Below the pieces are notes generated by a model, which did not search any database, was not told the origin of the DNA, and saw only the letters and a program-made list of their open reading frames with translations. The position numbers were made by a program, and so were the translations under genes. A stretch of 64,000 nt of DNA from Hyphomicrobium sp. (GTDB lineage Bacteria; Pseudomonadota; Alphaproteobacteria; Rhizobiales; Hyphomicrobiaceae), in contig NZ_JAIETU010000005.1 of assembly GCF_019744875.1 (NCBI RefSeq), positions 186,001 to 250,000 on the forward strand, given 5' to 3'. Below, piece by piece: positions 37,771 through 47,272 of this stretch (positions are counted from its first letter, which is position 1; the number at the start of each line of letters is the position of its first letter).

Positions 37771-38523
37771 ATGCGGAAGACAAGCAGCTTCGTGTCTCCG
37801 TCGCTCAAGAGCGACAAACTCGATGCCCTGGGAGCGCCCGTCGAAGTGCGCCGTCATCCCGGTGCGCGCCGCCTCACGCTTCGCATCAGCCGCTCGCGGC
37901 GCACGGTCATCGTCACGTTGCCGGTTCAGTGCCATATCGATGAGGCCGGCACGTTCATCACCCGCAACATCGATTGGGTGCGCGCCCGCCTCGACAGCCT
38001 GCCCACCGCCGTGCCGTTCAACGATGGCGTCTTCATTCCCCTGCGCGGCGAGACGCACCGCGTGGTGTACGCGGGTCCATCCCGCCGTCAGCCCGTCGAG
38101 CGCAAGCTCACCGGCAGCTTCCCGGAGCTGCATGTCTCCGGCCAGCCGGAACACGCCCCGCGCCGTCTCAAGGATTGGCTGGCGAAGGAAGCTCATCGCG
38201 ATCTCGACGCGCGCGTAGCGGTCCACGCCAAGCACCTGCGCGTTTCGCCGAAGCGCATTGCGGTGCGCGATCAGAGCAGCCGCTGGGGCTCGTGCTCCAC
38301 TACGGGCGTGCTTTCGTTTTCGTGGCGCCTGATCATGGCGCCCTCCGAGATTCTCGACTATGTCGCCGCCCATGAGGTCGCGCACCTGCGCGAGATGAAC
38401 CACGGGCCCCGTTTCTGGGCGCTGGTCGCCCAAGCCATGCCGGCGCTCGATGACGCCAAGCGCTGGCTGCAGATCTACGGCATGGACCTGCACCGCTACG
38501 GCGCCGTGTCGGACGAAGCCTAA
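37771..38523 (+). CDS. YgjP/DUF45-family zinc metallopeptidase
   Basis: A 250-residue cytosolic protein with the zincin motif AAHEVAHLREMNHGPRFW in the C-terminal third (HExxH plus a downstream His) and the family stretch SSRWGSCSTTGVLSFSWRL before it. This matches the YgjP-like (DUF45, M48-related, SprT-like fold) metallopeptidase family, whose substrates are largely unknown. It starts at ATG 37771. It lies between dctM and a convergent PBP gene and appears to be a single transcription unit. Confidence 0.87.
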   Translation: MRKTSSFVSPSLKSDKLDALGAPVEVRRHPGARRLTLRISRSRRTVIVTLPVQCHIDEAGTFITRNIDWVRARLDSLPTAVPFNDGVFIPLRGETHRVVYAGPSRRQPVERKLTGSFPELHVSGQPEHAPRRLKDWLAKEAHRDLDARVAVHAKHLRVSPKRIAVRDQSSRWGSCSTTGVLSFSWRLIMAPSEILDYVAAHEVAHLREMNHGPRFWALVAQAMPALDDAKRWLQIYGMDLHRYGAVSDEA

Positions 38524-38576
38524 AGCCAGACAATCCGAGATACGGGAGATCGAGCCCGCTCGCCGTTCCGGCGGGG

Positions 38577-40757
38577 TCAGTCGGCCTGCGGCGGCCGCAC
38601 GACGATGCGCCCGCTCTGCGTCACCGTCGTTTCGCCTGCCGCTCCCTCGCTCGGTGAACGGTCCCGGCCACTCTGCGCCGCCTCCGCCAGTTCGCTTCGT
38701 GTGTTCGAGGTCACCTCGGGCGCGCCAGAAGCCGCCTCCGGAGCTGCGTTCGCCGAAAGCGCCTTGGCGATGAAATCGGCTTCGATCCGCGCCACCGGGT
38801 GCGCCTTGTCCGTGTCGCCCGTCGGCGCACTGGTGCCGGATGCGTCCGGCAGGGGCAACGGCGCAAGTCCGCGATGGGCGTCTTCCATGACGCCGCGCCA
38901 GATCTCCGCCGGAAGCGAGCCACCGACCACCTTGTTCATCGGCTTGCCGTCGTCGTTGCCGACCCAGACGCCGGCCGTCAGGTGGGCGGTGTAGCCCATG
39001 AACCAGGCGTCGCGAAAATCCTGCGTCGTGCCGGTCTTGCCGGCCACCGCGTGCCCGGCGATTGCCGCGCGCCGCCCTGTTCCGAACTGCACCGCCGTGG
39101 AGAGCATGTCGTTCATGGCCCCCACCGAGCGGCGCGGAATGGCGGGCGCCGACCGCGCCGCGATGCGCTGGAACAGAACCTTTCCGTCGCCCGTGCGAAT
39201 GCGCCGGATCGCGTACGGTGCATTGACGTAGCCGCCGTTGGCGAACGCCGCATACGCGCCCGTGAGATCCAGCAGCGACACCTCCGATGTCCCGAGCGCC
39301 AGCGAGCCGTTGACCTTCAGTGCCGAGGTCATGCCGAGCCGCCGCGCCGTAGCCGCGACCGTCTCCGCTCCGGCATCGAGCAGCAGGCGCACCGAGACGG
39401 TGTTGATCGAGTGCGCCAGCGCGTTGCGCAGCGTGGTCGTGCCGAGATAGCGGCCGTTGTCGTTCTTGGGCGACCATTTCCCAGCCGAGATCGGCTGGTC
39501 CTCGACAATGCTGTCTGGCGTCAGCCCGCGTTCGAGCGCGGTGAGGTAGACGACGGGCTTGAAGGCCGAACCCGGCTGCCGGTGGGCTTTGACGGCGCGA
39601 TTGAACTGGCTGTCGGCATAGGAGCGCCCGCCGACGAGCGCCCGGATGCCGCCATCGGGCGCGAGCACGACGACGGCTGCCTGTCCCGCGTTGAGCTCGG
39701 TGCCAGATGTTGCAAGCGTCTTCTCGACGATCTCGCCCGTGCGCCGCTGCAAGCCCGCGTCGAGCGTCGTCTCGATGACGATCTCGTCGCGGTCGCTGTC
39801 CTCGAACGGCGCCGACGCATCGAGCACATAGTCCACCGCGTAGGCCATGTCGGCCTGGTCCGGCACGCGCATCAGGGGCGAGAAGCGCACGTCCGCGGCG
39901 CGCGCCTCGCGCGCGTCCTCCTCAGTGATGAAGCCCGCATCGAGCATCTTGCCGATCACGACCCGCCCGCGCGCCACGGCCTGCACCGGGCTCGAGCTTG
40001 GCGCGTACTTGGAGGGCGCCTTCAGCAGCCCCGCGATCACGGCCGCTTCGGGCAGCGTCAGCTCGCGCGCCGACTTGCCGAAATAGCGCTGCGACGCCGC
40101 CTCGATGCCGTGCGCGCCGCCGCCGAAATAGACGCGGTTGACGTAGAGCTCCAGGATTTCCGTCTTCGAAAGCCTGAGCTCGAGCCACAGCGCCAGCACC
40201 ACTTCCTCCGCCTTGCGGGCGAAGGTCCGGTCGGAGGAGAGAAACAGGTTCTTGGCGAGCTGTTGCGTGATCGTCGAGCCGCCCTGCGTCAGGCGGCCGG
40301 ATTTGAGGTTCACGAGCGTGGCGCGCAGGAGGCCGAGCGGGTCGAGCCCGTGATGAGCGAAGAAGCGCCGGTCCTCGGTGGCGACGACGGCGTTGGTCAC
40401 GCGCGCCGGCAGCATGTCGAGCGGCACGTAGGCCCGCGAGACGCCGCGCTCGGCGATCGGACTGCCGTCGTGGCCGACGATGCGGATCACGGGGCCGGTC
40501 GATTTGAGGCGCATCGACAGCGGATCGGGAAACACGACAGTGTAATAGATGAAGAGCGCGCCCATTGCGGCCGCGACCGCGCTGAACGCCAGGATGGGTC
40601 CCATCACAAGCAGGCGGAACCGCAGCGGCAGGTCCGAGAAGCGGCCGGACCACGCGCGCGGGGCCGGCGCCTCCGCAGGATAGCTCTGCGGCGGATGCTG
40701 ATAGTGCGGTCGATCCGGCTGATACGGCGCCCGGTGGTCTCGCCCGTCGTAGTCCAT
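38577..40757 (-). CDS. class A penicillin-binding protein (PBP1A-type)
   Basis: A 726-residue bifunctional peptidoglycan synthase. A cytoplasmic Pro/Tyr-rich tail (1-45), one transmembrane helix (about 48-75), a GT51 glycosyltransferase domain with EDRRFFAHHGLD and GGSTITQQLAKNLFLS, then the transpeptidase domain with the serine motif SAFKPVVYLTALERG, HSINT and KTGTTQDFRDAWFMGYT. It ends in a disordered tail. ATG 40757 starts the tail. It polymerises and cross-links glycan strands at the inner membrane. Confidence 0.95.
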   Translation of the reverse strand: MDYDGRDHRAPYQPDRPHYQHPPQSYPAEAPAPRAWSGRFSDLPLRFRLLVMGPILAFSAVAAAMGALFIYYTVVFPDPLSMRLKSTGPVIRIVGHDGSPIAERGVSRAYVPLDMLPARVTNAVVATEDRRFFAHHGLDPLGLLRATLVNLKSGRLTQGGSTITQQLAKNLFLSSDRTFARKAEEVVLALWLELRLSKTEILELYVNRVYFGGGAHGIEAASQRYFGKSARELTLPEAAVIAGLLKAPSKYAPSSSPVQAVARGRVVIGKMLDAGFITEEDAREARAADVRFSPLMRVPDQADMAYAVDYVLDASAPFEDSDRDEIVIETTLDAGLQRRTGEIVEKTLATSGTELNAGQAAVVVLAPDGGIRALVGGRSYADSQFNRAVKAHRQPGSAFKPVVYLTALERGLTPDSIVEDQPISAGKWSPKNDNGRYLGTTTLRNALAHSINTVSVRLLLDAGAETVAATARRLGMTSALKVNGSLALGTSEVSLLDLTGAYAAFANGGYVNAPYAIRRIRTGDGKVLFQRIAARSAPAIPRRSVGAMNDMLSTAVQFGTGRRAAIAGHAVAGKTGTTQDFRDAWFMGYTAHLTAGVWVGNDDGKPMNKVVGGSLPAEIWRGVMEDAHRGLAPLPLPDASGTSAPTGDTDKAHPVARIEADFIAKALSANAAPEAASGAPEVTSNTRSELAEAAQSGRDRSPSEGAAGETTVTQSGRIVVRPPQAD

Positions 40758-40956
40758 GCCCTTTCGAGCCCTCGCGCGAAGCCGGTCGACACGGTTTCAG
40801 GAGGAGCGGCACGACGCCTGTTGTTTTAAGACCCGTGCGGCCCGGCGCAATTATGCGCGCGCGCGGACTAACGCGGCGTTAACCGCGTCCATCATGTGAG
40901 GGGCGACATGAGGAGAGACGTGCGGCGCGATGGCGCGACGCGAAGACCGGGCAGGC

Positions 40957-41241
40957 TCAGCGCCGGCTCACGAACGGCGCCGCGATGAGCGCCAGCACGA
41001 TGCGCGCCGCGATCGTGAAGAACATGAACAGCAGTTGGCGTTCTTCCAGCAGCAGCTCGACCCAGATGTTGTACTTGGGGTCGATGCCCGTGGTCGTGAT
41101 GATGCCCTTGAGGTCGCGCGCCCAGCCGAGCATCCGCGACAGTGTCTCCGGCGAATTGTAGCCGACCAGCGCGAGCGCGAACGCGCCGAGGATGAGAGAC
41201 AGAAAAATCGTGCTCGTGCCCAGCAGCAGACGCAACAGCAT
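40957..41241 (-). CDS. small two-helix membrane protein
   Basis: A 94-residue protein with hydrophobic helices near residues 2-26 and 70-90, linked by a hydrophilic segment (ARDLKGIITTTGIDPKYNIW). ATG 41241 has AAGGA about 8 nt upstream; the frame extends further without support. The family is not recognised. It lies 199 nt upstream of the PBP gene on the same strand, so the two may be co-transcribed. Confidence 0.6.
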   Translation of the reverse strand: MLLRLLLGTSTIFLSLILGAFALALVGYNSPETLSRMLGWARDLKGIITTTGIDPKYNIWVELLLEERQLLFMFFTIAARIVLALIAAPFVSRR

Positions 41242-41429
41242 GGTGCAATCCCTTCCGCCCGCTCCGCCCGGATGTGATCCGCGGCGGAGTGTCATTCCCC
41301 TGATCTTGTGTGGAACCCCCGCCGTCCCAACATGTTGCAGCCTTGAAGGCCGCATAGCGTTTCAAGTTACGGCCGGTGGCGCAAGGAGACAAGCGTCCCG
41401 AGTTTCGGGGGGCTTTCGAAGAAAGCAGC

Positions 41430-41864
41430 ATGAAAACGAGCACTGTCGAGCGTTACGCAGATCCCGAAGTCGAAGCGGCCGTAGCCCGCATCGAGGCGAT
41501 TGCAAGCCTGATGGACGACAGGTTCGTCATCCCGGGCACCAGCACGCGCGTCGGCCTGGACGCCGTCATAGGCCTCGTGCCCGTGGTGGGCGACCTGATA
41601 TCGCAAGCCATATCGAGCTATCTCATCTGGGAAGCCCGCCGGCTCGGCGTGTCGCGCCTCGTCATCGGCCGCATGTGCGTCAACACGGCGATCGACACGG
41701 TCGTCGGCATCGTGCCGTTCGTCGGCGACGCGTTCGACGTCGCCTTCCGGGCCAACCGCAAGAACGTCAACCTGCTCAAGGCGCACCTCGCCAAGCACGG
41801 CCACGTCCGCCGGGATGCCGCGTCCGGACCTGTCATCGATGTGAGGGCGCGGCAGGTCGGGTAA
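41430..41864 (+). CDS. DUF4112 domain membrane protein
   Basis: A 144-residue protein. The DUF4112 pattern is clear: ASLMDDRFVIPGTSTRVGLD, then GLVPVVGDLISQAISSYLIW and GIVPFVGDAFDVAFRANRKN, two membrane-associated hairpins with a repeated G-x-V-P-x-V-G-D motif. ATG 41430 is preferred over GTG 41376, which has no ribosome site. Family function is unknown. Confidence 0.82.
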   Translation: MKTSTVERYADPEVEAAVARIEAIASLMDDRFVIPGTSTRVGLDAVIGLVPVVGDLISQAISSYLIWEARRLGVSRLVIGRMCVNTAIDTVVGIVPFVGDAFDVAFRANRKNVNLLKAHLAKHGHVRRDAASGPVIDVRARQVG

Positions 41865-41939
41865 GTCAGGCAGGTGAGGCGGGAAAGCCGCAGGCCGTCC
41901 ACGGACTGAACTGAAAAGTGCTCAAGGCCCGACAAACAC

Positions 41940-41969
41940 TGTGGATTCTTATCCACAGCCTGTGGATCG
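41940..41969. other. cluster of three DnaA-box-like sequences
   Basis: TGTGGATTC (41940-41948), an exact DnaA box TTATCCACA (41949-41957) and TGTGGATCG (41961-41969) lie within 30 nt in an otherwise empty gap between the DUF4112 and lipoprotein genes. The first and second form an inverted repeat. It could be a DnaA binding or titration site, or a terminator-like hairpin by chance. No AT-rich unwinding region or origin-marker genes are adjacent. Confidence 0.4.
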
Positions 41970-42066
41970 TCTCACCCGACTCAGCGAACAACCGTGGGAG
42001 TTCTGAAAGCCGCCGATGCGCGGCGCCGGTATTGCGTAGGCCAATTTCTGCCCTGCAAGGATCGCA

Positions 42067-42417
42067 ATGCCCAGACTCCTCAACGCCGCTGTTCTCCTCG
42101 CCGCCCTGGCGCTCGCCGGCTGCTGCCGCGATACCATTCGCGAGATGGGATCGCTCAAGGACGACAGCATGCATCCCAAGGCCCACGTGGCCAAGGTCCC
42201 GCGCGAAAAGCGTGCCGCAGCTCCGGAAAAAACCGAGCGCGCCGCCAAGCTCGAGAAAGAGGATGACGACGACGAGATCGAGACGGGCTCGATCGCCCAG
42301 CCGACGTGCCAGGGCCAGCACCTCGCCTATCAGGCGACGAAGGAATACCTGAAGAACTTCGGTCCGAAGCCGCCCGATCAGCCGGGTGAAGTCGGCCCGT
42401 GCAAGCCGGCCCAGTAA
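42067..42417 (+). CDS. putative lipoprotein
   Basis: A 116-residue protein with a lipoprotein signal peptide ending in the lipobox LALAGC (Cys19), then a charged, low-complexity middle (many Lys/Glu and a run of Asp), and a C-terminal domain with two Cys (QPTCQGQHLAYQ ... GPCKPAQ) that may form a disulfide. ATG 42067 has AAGGA 6 nt upstream. The family is not recognised; the outer-membrane location is inferred from the lipobox. Confidence 0.7.
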   Translation: MPRLLNAAVLLAALALAGCCRDTIREMGSLKDDSMHPKAHVAKVPREKRAAAPEKTERAAKLEKEDDDDEIETGSIAQPTCQGQHLAYQATKEYLKNFGPKPPDQPGEVGPCKPAQ

Positions 42418-42549
42418 ATCGGTCAAGGATGTAAACGCTGAGCAAGCCGACCCGGCAGGCTTGCGATTTGCGGGGCCTGGAGCCGCTCCGCTGCGCGCCG
42501 CGCAAAGTATCCCCGGCGCGGTTCGCGCAAAGCACAAAGTAAGAGAGAC

Positions 42550-44067
42550 CTAGCCGGCTTCGCGGATTTCGCGCGCCGCCTGGATGTCGATGAGCGCGCG
42601 CCAGATCTCAACCATCGCCAGTGAATCGAGCCCGCAGTAGGCGAGCAGGTTGCGGCGCGCCTCGTCCGCCTGGTCCGGCTCGAGCTCGCCTGTGACGATG
42701 GCGTTCCAGGTCTCGCTGGCCGTTGCGCCCTCCTGGATTGCGAGCGCCTTGTAGGAGAGCTTCGGCACCAGCGCCGGCAGCACCCACTTGATCGAGGTCT
42801 TGCCGCGGAAACGCGGGTGCACGACCATCTGCTCGCTGAATACGTCCATCAGGTCGATGAACCGGGCGTTGATCGCCTCCAGCCGGGCCGCGTCCGCGGG
42901 CAGGCGCTCGGCGAGCTTGGCGTTGATGCCTCTCTCGAACGGCTTGTTCCAGGCGATGATGCTGCCCTCGGCCGGCAGCGCCGCGACCAGCGCGTCCACG
43001 AACGGCTGGTCCGGGCATCCCTTTTCGGTGAACAGGAACTCGCGGTGCACGGGGGCCGCGCCCGGCGCCTCGACGGTGTGCAGCGAGAACTGGAATGGCA
43101 CGTGATTGAAGGGGCTGTAGCGGGCAAATCGCGGCAGCGCGCACGGATAGGTCTCGTAGTCGAGAAACGCCACCGGATAGCGGATGTCGGCCAGGAACGC
43201 GCCGAGCGGGGCCAGATCGACGTAGGGCTGCCGTCGCTGCACGGCCTCCACCTGATGGCGCTGGGGAACGGTGAGCTCGAAGCTCGCCGGAACCTCGCGG
43301 ATGTCGAGGATGCCGTCGTCGACGAGCGCCCGAAGCTTCTTCGGCGAGGCGCCGATGCGCGTGAGGTCGTGGACGCTGTACTCCGGCACGCCCGGATTGA
43401 TGGTGGCGAACGTGGTGCACTGGCTGCTGCGGCCTTTGTAGATGCAGGCGCAGGGCGCGGGCGGCATCTCGGCCAGCGAGATCACGTCATGCGCGGCGTC
43501 CATTTCGGCGCGCACCGCCTCGAACAGCGCGCCCGCGCGCTCCGTGAAATCCTCGCGCGTGAAAAGCTGCGCGATGTCGAGCGTGCCGTCTGAGACGTAG
43601 GCCCCGTTGAGACGCACGAGGTGCAGGCGGCCGAGCGGCACGCCGCAGGCTTCGAGCACCAGCGCCTGGAACGCGATGTCGTGGGCGTAGAGATCGTCCT
43701 TGGCGCGGCGGTCATCACCGCTGGTGGAGGCTTTGACCTCGAAAAGGTCGTAGGCCTGCAGCGCGTCGTTCCACGCCAGGATGTCGCACGCGGTCGTGTA
43801 GCGCTCGGTTTCGAAGACGGGCTGGTAGAGCACGCTTGTACGGGCAGCAACGAGTTCGGCGGTGCCGGCCGCGTCGCCGCGCCGGATCAGCACGCCGCCG
43901 GGAAAGAGCGCGCGCGCCCGCACGTCGACATCGTTGCCGGTCTCGATAATGGCCTGGTCGAATACCGAAAGCGGCTGGGCGGCGTAGGCGTCGGGCCGGT
44001 GCACCTTCATCCACGCGTTGTGGGCGCAGTCGCGGTAGACGAGGTAGTTCGTCTTGCTGAGCTTCAT
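42550..44067 (-). CDS. DUF2779 nuclease: Cas4-like PD-(D/E)xK domain fused to DEDD exonuclease domain
   Basis: A 505-residue protein. N-terminal half: RecB/Cas4-like nuclease with Cys14, Asp95 and Glu110-Val-Lys112 (CDILAW ... LFEVKAS), and a later Cys cluster ([12 protein letters not shown], near 230) that with Cys14 could hold a 4Fe-4S cluster as in Cas4. C-terminal half: RNase H-fold DEDD exonuclease with [18 protein letters not shown], and [18 protein letters not shown] 44067 (MKLSKTNYL) is chosen; 26 upstream residues look non-coding. No cas genes are nearby. Probably processes nucleic acid; pathway unknown. Confidence 0.82.
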   Translation of the reverse strand: MKLSKTNYLVYRDCAHNAWMKVHRPDAYAAQPLSVFDQAIIETGNDVDVRARALFPGGVLIRRGDAAGTAELVAARTSVLYQPVFETERYTTACDILAWNDALQAYDLFEVKASTSGDDRRAKDDLYAHDIAFQALVLEACGVPLGRLHLVRLNGAYVSDGTLDIAQLFTREDFTERAGALFEAVRAEMDAAHDVISLAEMPPAPCACIYKGRSSQCTTFATINPGVPEYSVHDLTRIGASPKKLRALVDDGILDIREVPASFELTVPQRHQVEAVQRRQPYVDLAPLGAFLADIRYPVAFLDYETYPCALPRFARYSPFNHVPFQFSLHTVEAPGAAPVHREFLFTEKGCPDQPFVDALVAALPAEGSIIAWNKPFERGINAKLAERLPADAARLEAINARFIDLMDVFSEQMVVHPRFRGKTSIKWVLPALVPKLSYKALAIQEGATASETWNAIVTGELEPDQADEARRNLLAYCGLDSLAMVEIWRALIDIQAAREIREAG

Positions 44068-44229
44068 GTCCCCCCGGCCGCGCGGCCGGCCCCCTTTATG
44101 AGCCGGCTTGCACCGCTGCTCGTATCCCCGGGCGTGACACCCCATCTAAAGCCGGCGGGTGAAACCGAATTGAATTTGGAACGTACAAAAACCTGTAAGC
44201 TCAGCCAAACGCAGAATGAGGCTTTCCCC

Positions 44230-45177
44230 GTGCTGATCCGCAACGCCCCGGATGTTCCGCGTTCAGAAATAACGCCGAAATCCGTCTATCTTCAGCGCCG
44301 CCAGATCCTGGCCGGCATCGCCGGGTTGACCGGTCTCGCCGCCTTCGGCTCCGGGCTGGCCGCAGCACCCGTGGCCGCCAAGCGCAGCGCCTTTTCGACC
44401 GACGAGACGCCGACCCGCAAGGCCGATGCGACGAGCTACAACAATTTCTACGAGTTCGGCACCGACAAGGCCGATCCCGCAGCCAACGCGGGGTCGCTCA
44501 AGCCCGCGCCGTGGTCGGTCAAGATCGACGGCCTCGTCGCCAAGCCCGCCACCCTCACGCTCGAAGACATCCTGAAGCCGGTCACGCTCGAGGAGCGCGT
44601 CTATCGCCTGCGCTGTGTCGAAGGCTGGTCGATGGTCATTCCATGGCTCGGCTTTCCGCTGGCCGATCTCATCAAGCGCGCCGAGCCCCTGGGCAGCGCC
44701 AAGTACGTCGCGTTCGAAACGCTCGTGCGGCCCGAGGAAATGCCCGGCCAGCGCGGCCTGTTCCAGCCGTTGTCATGGCCCTATCGCGAAGGCTTGCGCC
44801 TCGACGAAGCGCTCCATCCGCTAACGCTGCTCGCCACCGGCATGTACGGCGAAACGCTGCCGAACCAGAACGGCGCGCCCCTGCGCCTCGTCGTGCCGTG
44901 GAAGTACGGGTTCAAATCCATCAAATCGATCGTCCGCATCTCGCTTCTCGAAACGCAGCCGCCGACGACGTGGCAGGCCCTCGCCTCGGACGAGTACGGC
45001 TTCTATTCGAACGTCAATCCTGAGGTCGATCATCCGCGCTGGAGCCAGGCGACGGAGCGCCGCATCGGTGAAGGCAGCGGCCTGTTCGCCAAGCGCCGCC
45101 CGACGCTCATGTTCAACGGCTACGGCGACCAGGTGGCGCAGCTCTACGCGGGATTGGACCTCCGTGCGAACTACTGA
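44230..45177 (+). CDS. msrP: protein-methionine-sulfoxide reductase catalytic subunit MsrP
   Basis: A 315-residue molybdoenzyme (formerly YedY). The twin-Arg export signal is [16 protein letters not shown] near residue 22. The molybdopterin-ligating Cys is in [11 protein letters not shown]. The stretch [20 protein letters not shown] is also typical. It reduces methionine sulfoxide in periplasmic proteins. GTG 44230 has GAGG about 9 nt upstream; longer in-frame sequence overlaps the divergent nuclease gene. It overlaps the start of msrQ. Confidence 0.94.
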   Translation: MLIRNAPDVPRSEITPKSVYLQRRQILAGIAGLTGLAAFGSGLAAAPVAAKRSAFSTDETPTRKADATSYNNFYEFGTDKADPAANAGSLKPAPWSVKIDGLVAKPATLTLEDILKPVTLEERVYRLRCVEGWSMVIPWLGFPLADLIKRAEPLGSAKYVAFETLVRPEEMPGQRGLFQPLSWPYREGLRLDEALHPLTLLATGMYGETLPNQNGAPLRLVVPWKYGFKSIKSIVRISLLETQPPTTWQALASDEYGFYSNVNPEVDHPRWSQATERRIGEGSGLFAKRRPTLMFNGYGDQVAQLYAGLDLRANY

Positions 45178-45850
45178 GAACGCCGTTGGTGCGCCGCGGA
45201 CGCCGCGTGCAAAGCCGTACTGGACGGTGCTGGTCGGCCCGGGCAGTTGGGGTCTCTATGCGCTGGGCCTGGTGCCCGCCGCGTGGACCTTCTATCTCGC
45301 CGTCTCCGATCAGCTCGGCGCCGATCCGCTGAAGGTGCTGGAGCGTTCGCTCGGCCTCTGGGCGCTGCGCTTTCTCGTGCTCGGCCTCGCCATCACGCCG
45401 TTGCGGCGCTTCGGCGGACCGAACCTCATCCGCTACCGCCGCACGCTCGGCGTGCTGGCGTTCGTCTATGCGTTGCTGCACGTGGTCGTCTATGTCTGGC
45501 TCGACCAGTCGCTCGATCTCACCGCGATCTTGAAGGACATCTGGAAGCGTCCCTACATCACGGTAGGCCTGCTGGCGTTTCTGATCCTGATCCCGCTGGC
45601 GGTAACCTCCAACGCGACGATGATCAAAAAGCTCGGCGCGGCGGCGTGGCAGAAACTACATCGGTGGGTTTATCTGGCGGCGGCGGCCGCGGCCGTGCAT
45701 TTTGTCATGCTGGTCAAGACGTGGCAGGCCGAACCGCTGATCTACGCGGCCATCGTCGCCGCGCTGCTTCTGAGCCGCGCGAGGCGAGGGGCGCCGAACC
45801 GTAGCGGACAACAGGCGCGCCAAACGTCGGGGCACCAGAGCACGGCATAG
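45164..45850 (+). CDS. msrQ: MsrQ, heme-binding membrane subunit of MsrPQ
   Basis: A 228-residue membrane protein with about six transmembrane helices and family stretches [34 protein letters not shown] and [19 protein letters not shown], with His residues for heme. It passes electrons from the quinone pool or flavin to MsrP. GTG 45164 is used; it overlaps the msrP stop by 14 nt, so the pair is coupled. A charged C-terminal tail follows. Confidence 0.92.
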   Translation: MRTTENAVGAPRTPRAKPYWTVLVGPGSWGLYALGLVPAAWTFYLAVSDQLGADPLKVLERSLGLWALRFLVLGLAITPLRRFGGPNLIRYRRTLGVLAFVYALLHVVVYVWLDQSLDLTAILKDIWKRPYITVGLLAFLILIPLAVTSNATMIKKLGAAAWQKLHRWVYLAAAAAAVHFVMLVKTWQAEPLIYAAIVAALLLSRARRGAPNRSGQQARQTSGHQSTA

Positions 45851-45899
45851 CGGAGCCCCGCACAGGAAACGAAAACAAAGTACGAGTGGAGAGAGCGCC

Positions 45900-46280
45900 A
45901 TGAACAAGGATGAAGCGGACTACCGCGCCAAGCTGACCCCGGAGCAGTACCGCGTGCTGCGCGAGAAGGGCACCGAGCGGCCGTTTACCGGCAAGCATCT
46001 CGACAACCACGAGGCGGGCAAGTTCACCTGCGCGGCGTGCGGCAACCAGCTTTTTGCGTCGGACAAGAAGTTCGATTCCGGCACGGGTTGGCCGTCGTTC
46101 GACGAGGCTCTGCCCGGCGCCATCGCCTACCACACCGACATTTCTCACGGCATGGTGCGCACGGAAGTCACGTGCGCGAACTGTGGCTCACATCTCGGCC
46201 ATGTGTTTGACGATGGTCCGACGGGCACCGGCAAGCGCTACTGCATCAACTCGGTCTGCCTGAACCACAAGCCCGACTGA
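45900..46280 (+). CDS. msrB: peptide-methionine (R)-S-oxide reductase MsrB
   Basis: A 126-residue enzyme. It has two zinc-binding CxxC pairs (CAACG and CANCG), the active-site stretch SGTGWPSFDEALPG, and the catalytic Cys in RYCINSVCL. It reduces methionine-R-sulfoxide in the cytoplasm using thioredoxin. GGAGAG precedes ATG 45900. It follows msrPQ by 49 nt, giving a combined periplasmic and cytoplasmic methionine sulfoxide repair cluster. Confidence 0.96.
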   Translation: MNKDEADYRAKLTPEQYRVLREKGTERPFTGKHLDNHEAGKFTCAACGNQLFASDKKFDSGTGWPSFDEALPGAIAYHTDISHGMVRTEVTCANCGSHLGHVFDDGPTGTGKRYCINSVCLNHKPD

Positions 46281-46452
46281 GCAGACGCATGAGCGAGCAG
46301 GCGCGCGAAGGCCTAAACGCGCCAACCCCGCCGGGAGCCTCGCGGCTCCGGGACGGGGCAGCACCTTTCGGCGCCTGACGGTCGCCAGTGCTGGCGCCCG
46401 TCTGCTGTTACAACGCGGCAGTCTGAAGAGAGTTCCAGCAGCGATCGCTCGA

Positions 46453-47022
46453 TTACGAGGTCGCTTCGCCGATGATGTAGCGCTCGATCTCGTCCAGCGG
46501 CACGCCGGCCTCCGAACGCGCCCAATCCCGCACCGAAACGCCGGCCTGATGCACGGTGTCCGGATCGCCTGAGATCAAGGGATGCCACCACGCCAGCCCG
46601 CGGCCTTCGTTGAGGCGGCGATAGGCGCAGCTTTCCGGCAGCCACTTGAGCTTCTTGACGGCCTTCATGTCGATGGAGAGGCAGTCCGGCATGCGCTGGA
46701 ACCGGTTCGTATAGTCCTTGCAGCGGCAGCTATCGATGTCGAGAAGACTGCACGAGAGGCGGGTCAGATAGATGCGGCCGGTGTCTTCTTCCTCGATCTT
46801 GTTGAGGCAGCATTGCCCGCAACCGTCGCAGAGCGAATCCCACTCGTCGGCGGTCATCTGCGACAAGCGCTTGGCTTCCCAGAACGGCTTGACCTCGGCG
46901 TCCGACCACACCGCATCGTCGGTGGCCGCGCTGCGCGCCTTCTCGACGCCCTTCTGCGCGGCGCGCTTGGAACGCTTCGCGGTGGGCGCGGTCTTCGTGG
47001 CTGGCTGGCGCGTTTTGCTCAA
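46453..47022 (-). CDS. YcgN-family (UPF0260) cysteine-cluster protein
   Basis: A 189-residue protein. A basic N-terminal tail of about 40 residues precedes the YkgJ/YcgN cysteine cluster LCDGCGQCCLNK (about residues 64-75) with further Cys in SCSLLDIDSCRCKDY and MPDCLS, likely a Zn or Fe-S site. The stretch LPESCAYRRLNEGRGLAWWH is characteristic. It starts at TTG 47022 with AGGAC upstream. Function unknown. It lies 60 nt downstream of tRNA-Leu on the same strand. Confidence 0.88.
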   Translation of the reverse strand: MSKTRQPATKTAPTAKRSKRAAQKGVEKARSAATDDAVWSDAEVKPFWEAKRLSQMTADEWDSLCDGCGQCCLNKIEEEDTGRIYLTRLSCSLLDIDSCRCKDYTNRFQRMPDCLSIDMKAVKKLKWLPESCAYRRLNEGRGLAWWHPLISGDPDTVHQAGVSVRDWARSEAGVPLDEIERYIIGEATS

Positions 47023-47082
47023 GAGCGGATCGTCCTATGCAGCCGACGATGTGAGAGGCGTGTTCGTCGCGCGAAGTGTTCG

Positions 47083-47169
47083 TGGTGCCCCTGGCCCGAC
47101 TCGAACGGGCACGTTGTCGCCAACAACAGATTTTGAGTCTGCCGCGTCTACCGATTCCGCCACAGAGGC
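47083..47169 (-). tRNA. tRNA-Leu (anticodon CAA)
   Basis: On the minus strand the acceptor arms GCCTCTG and CAGGGGC pair with one G-U, followed by A and an encoded CCA. The anticodon loop CTCAAAA gives anticodon CAA (decodes UUG). A long variable arm (TTGTTGGCGACAACGT) marks a class II tRNA, and the T-loop GTTCGAGTC is present. Total 87 nt including CCA. Confidence 0.96.
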
Positions 47170-47272
47170 TTGCACACACGAGAACGAACGGGAACGGAGG
47201 CGCACTATAGCGACGGCCCCTCCTCAGTCAACGCGGCGTCCTGGGCCCTGAGATCGCGGGGCCTGCGCGCGG

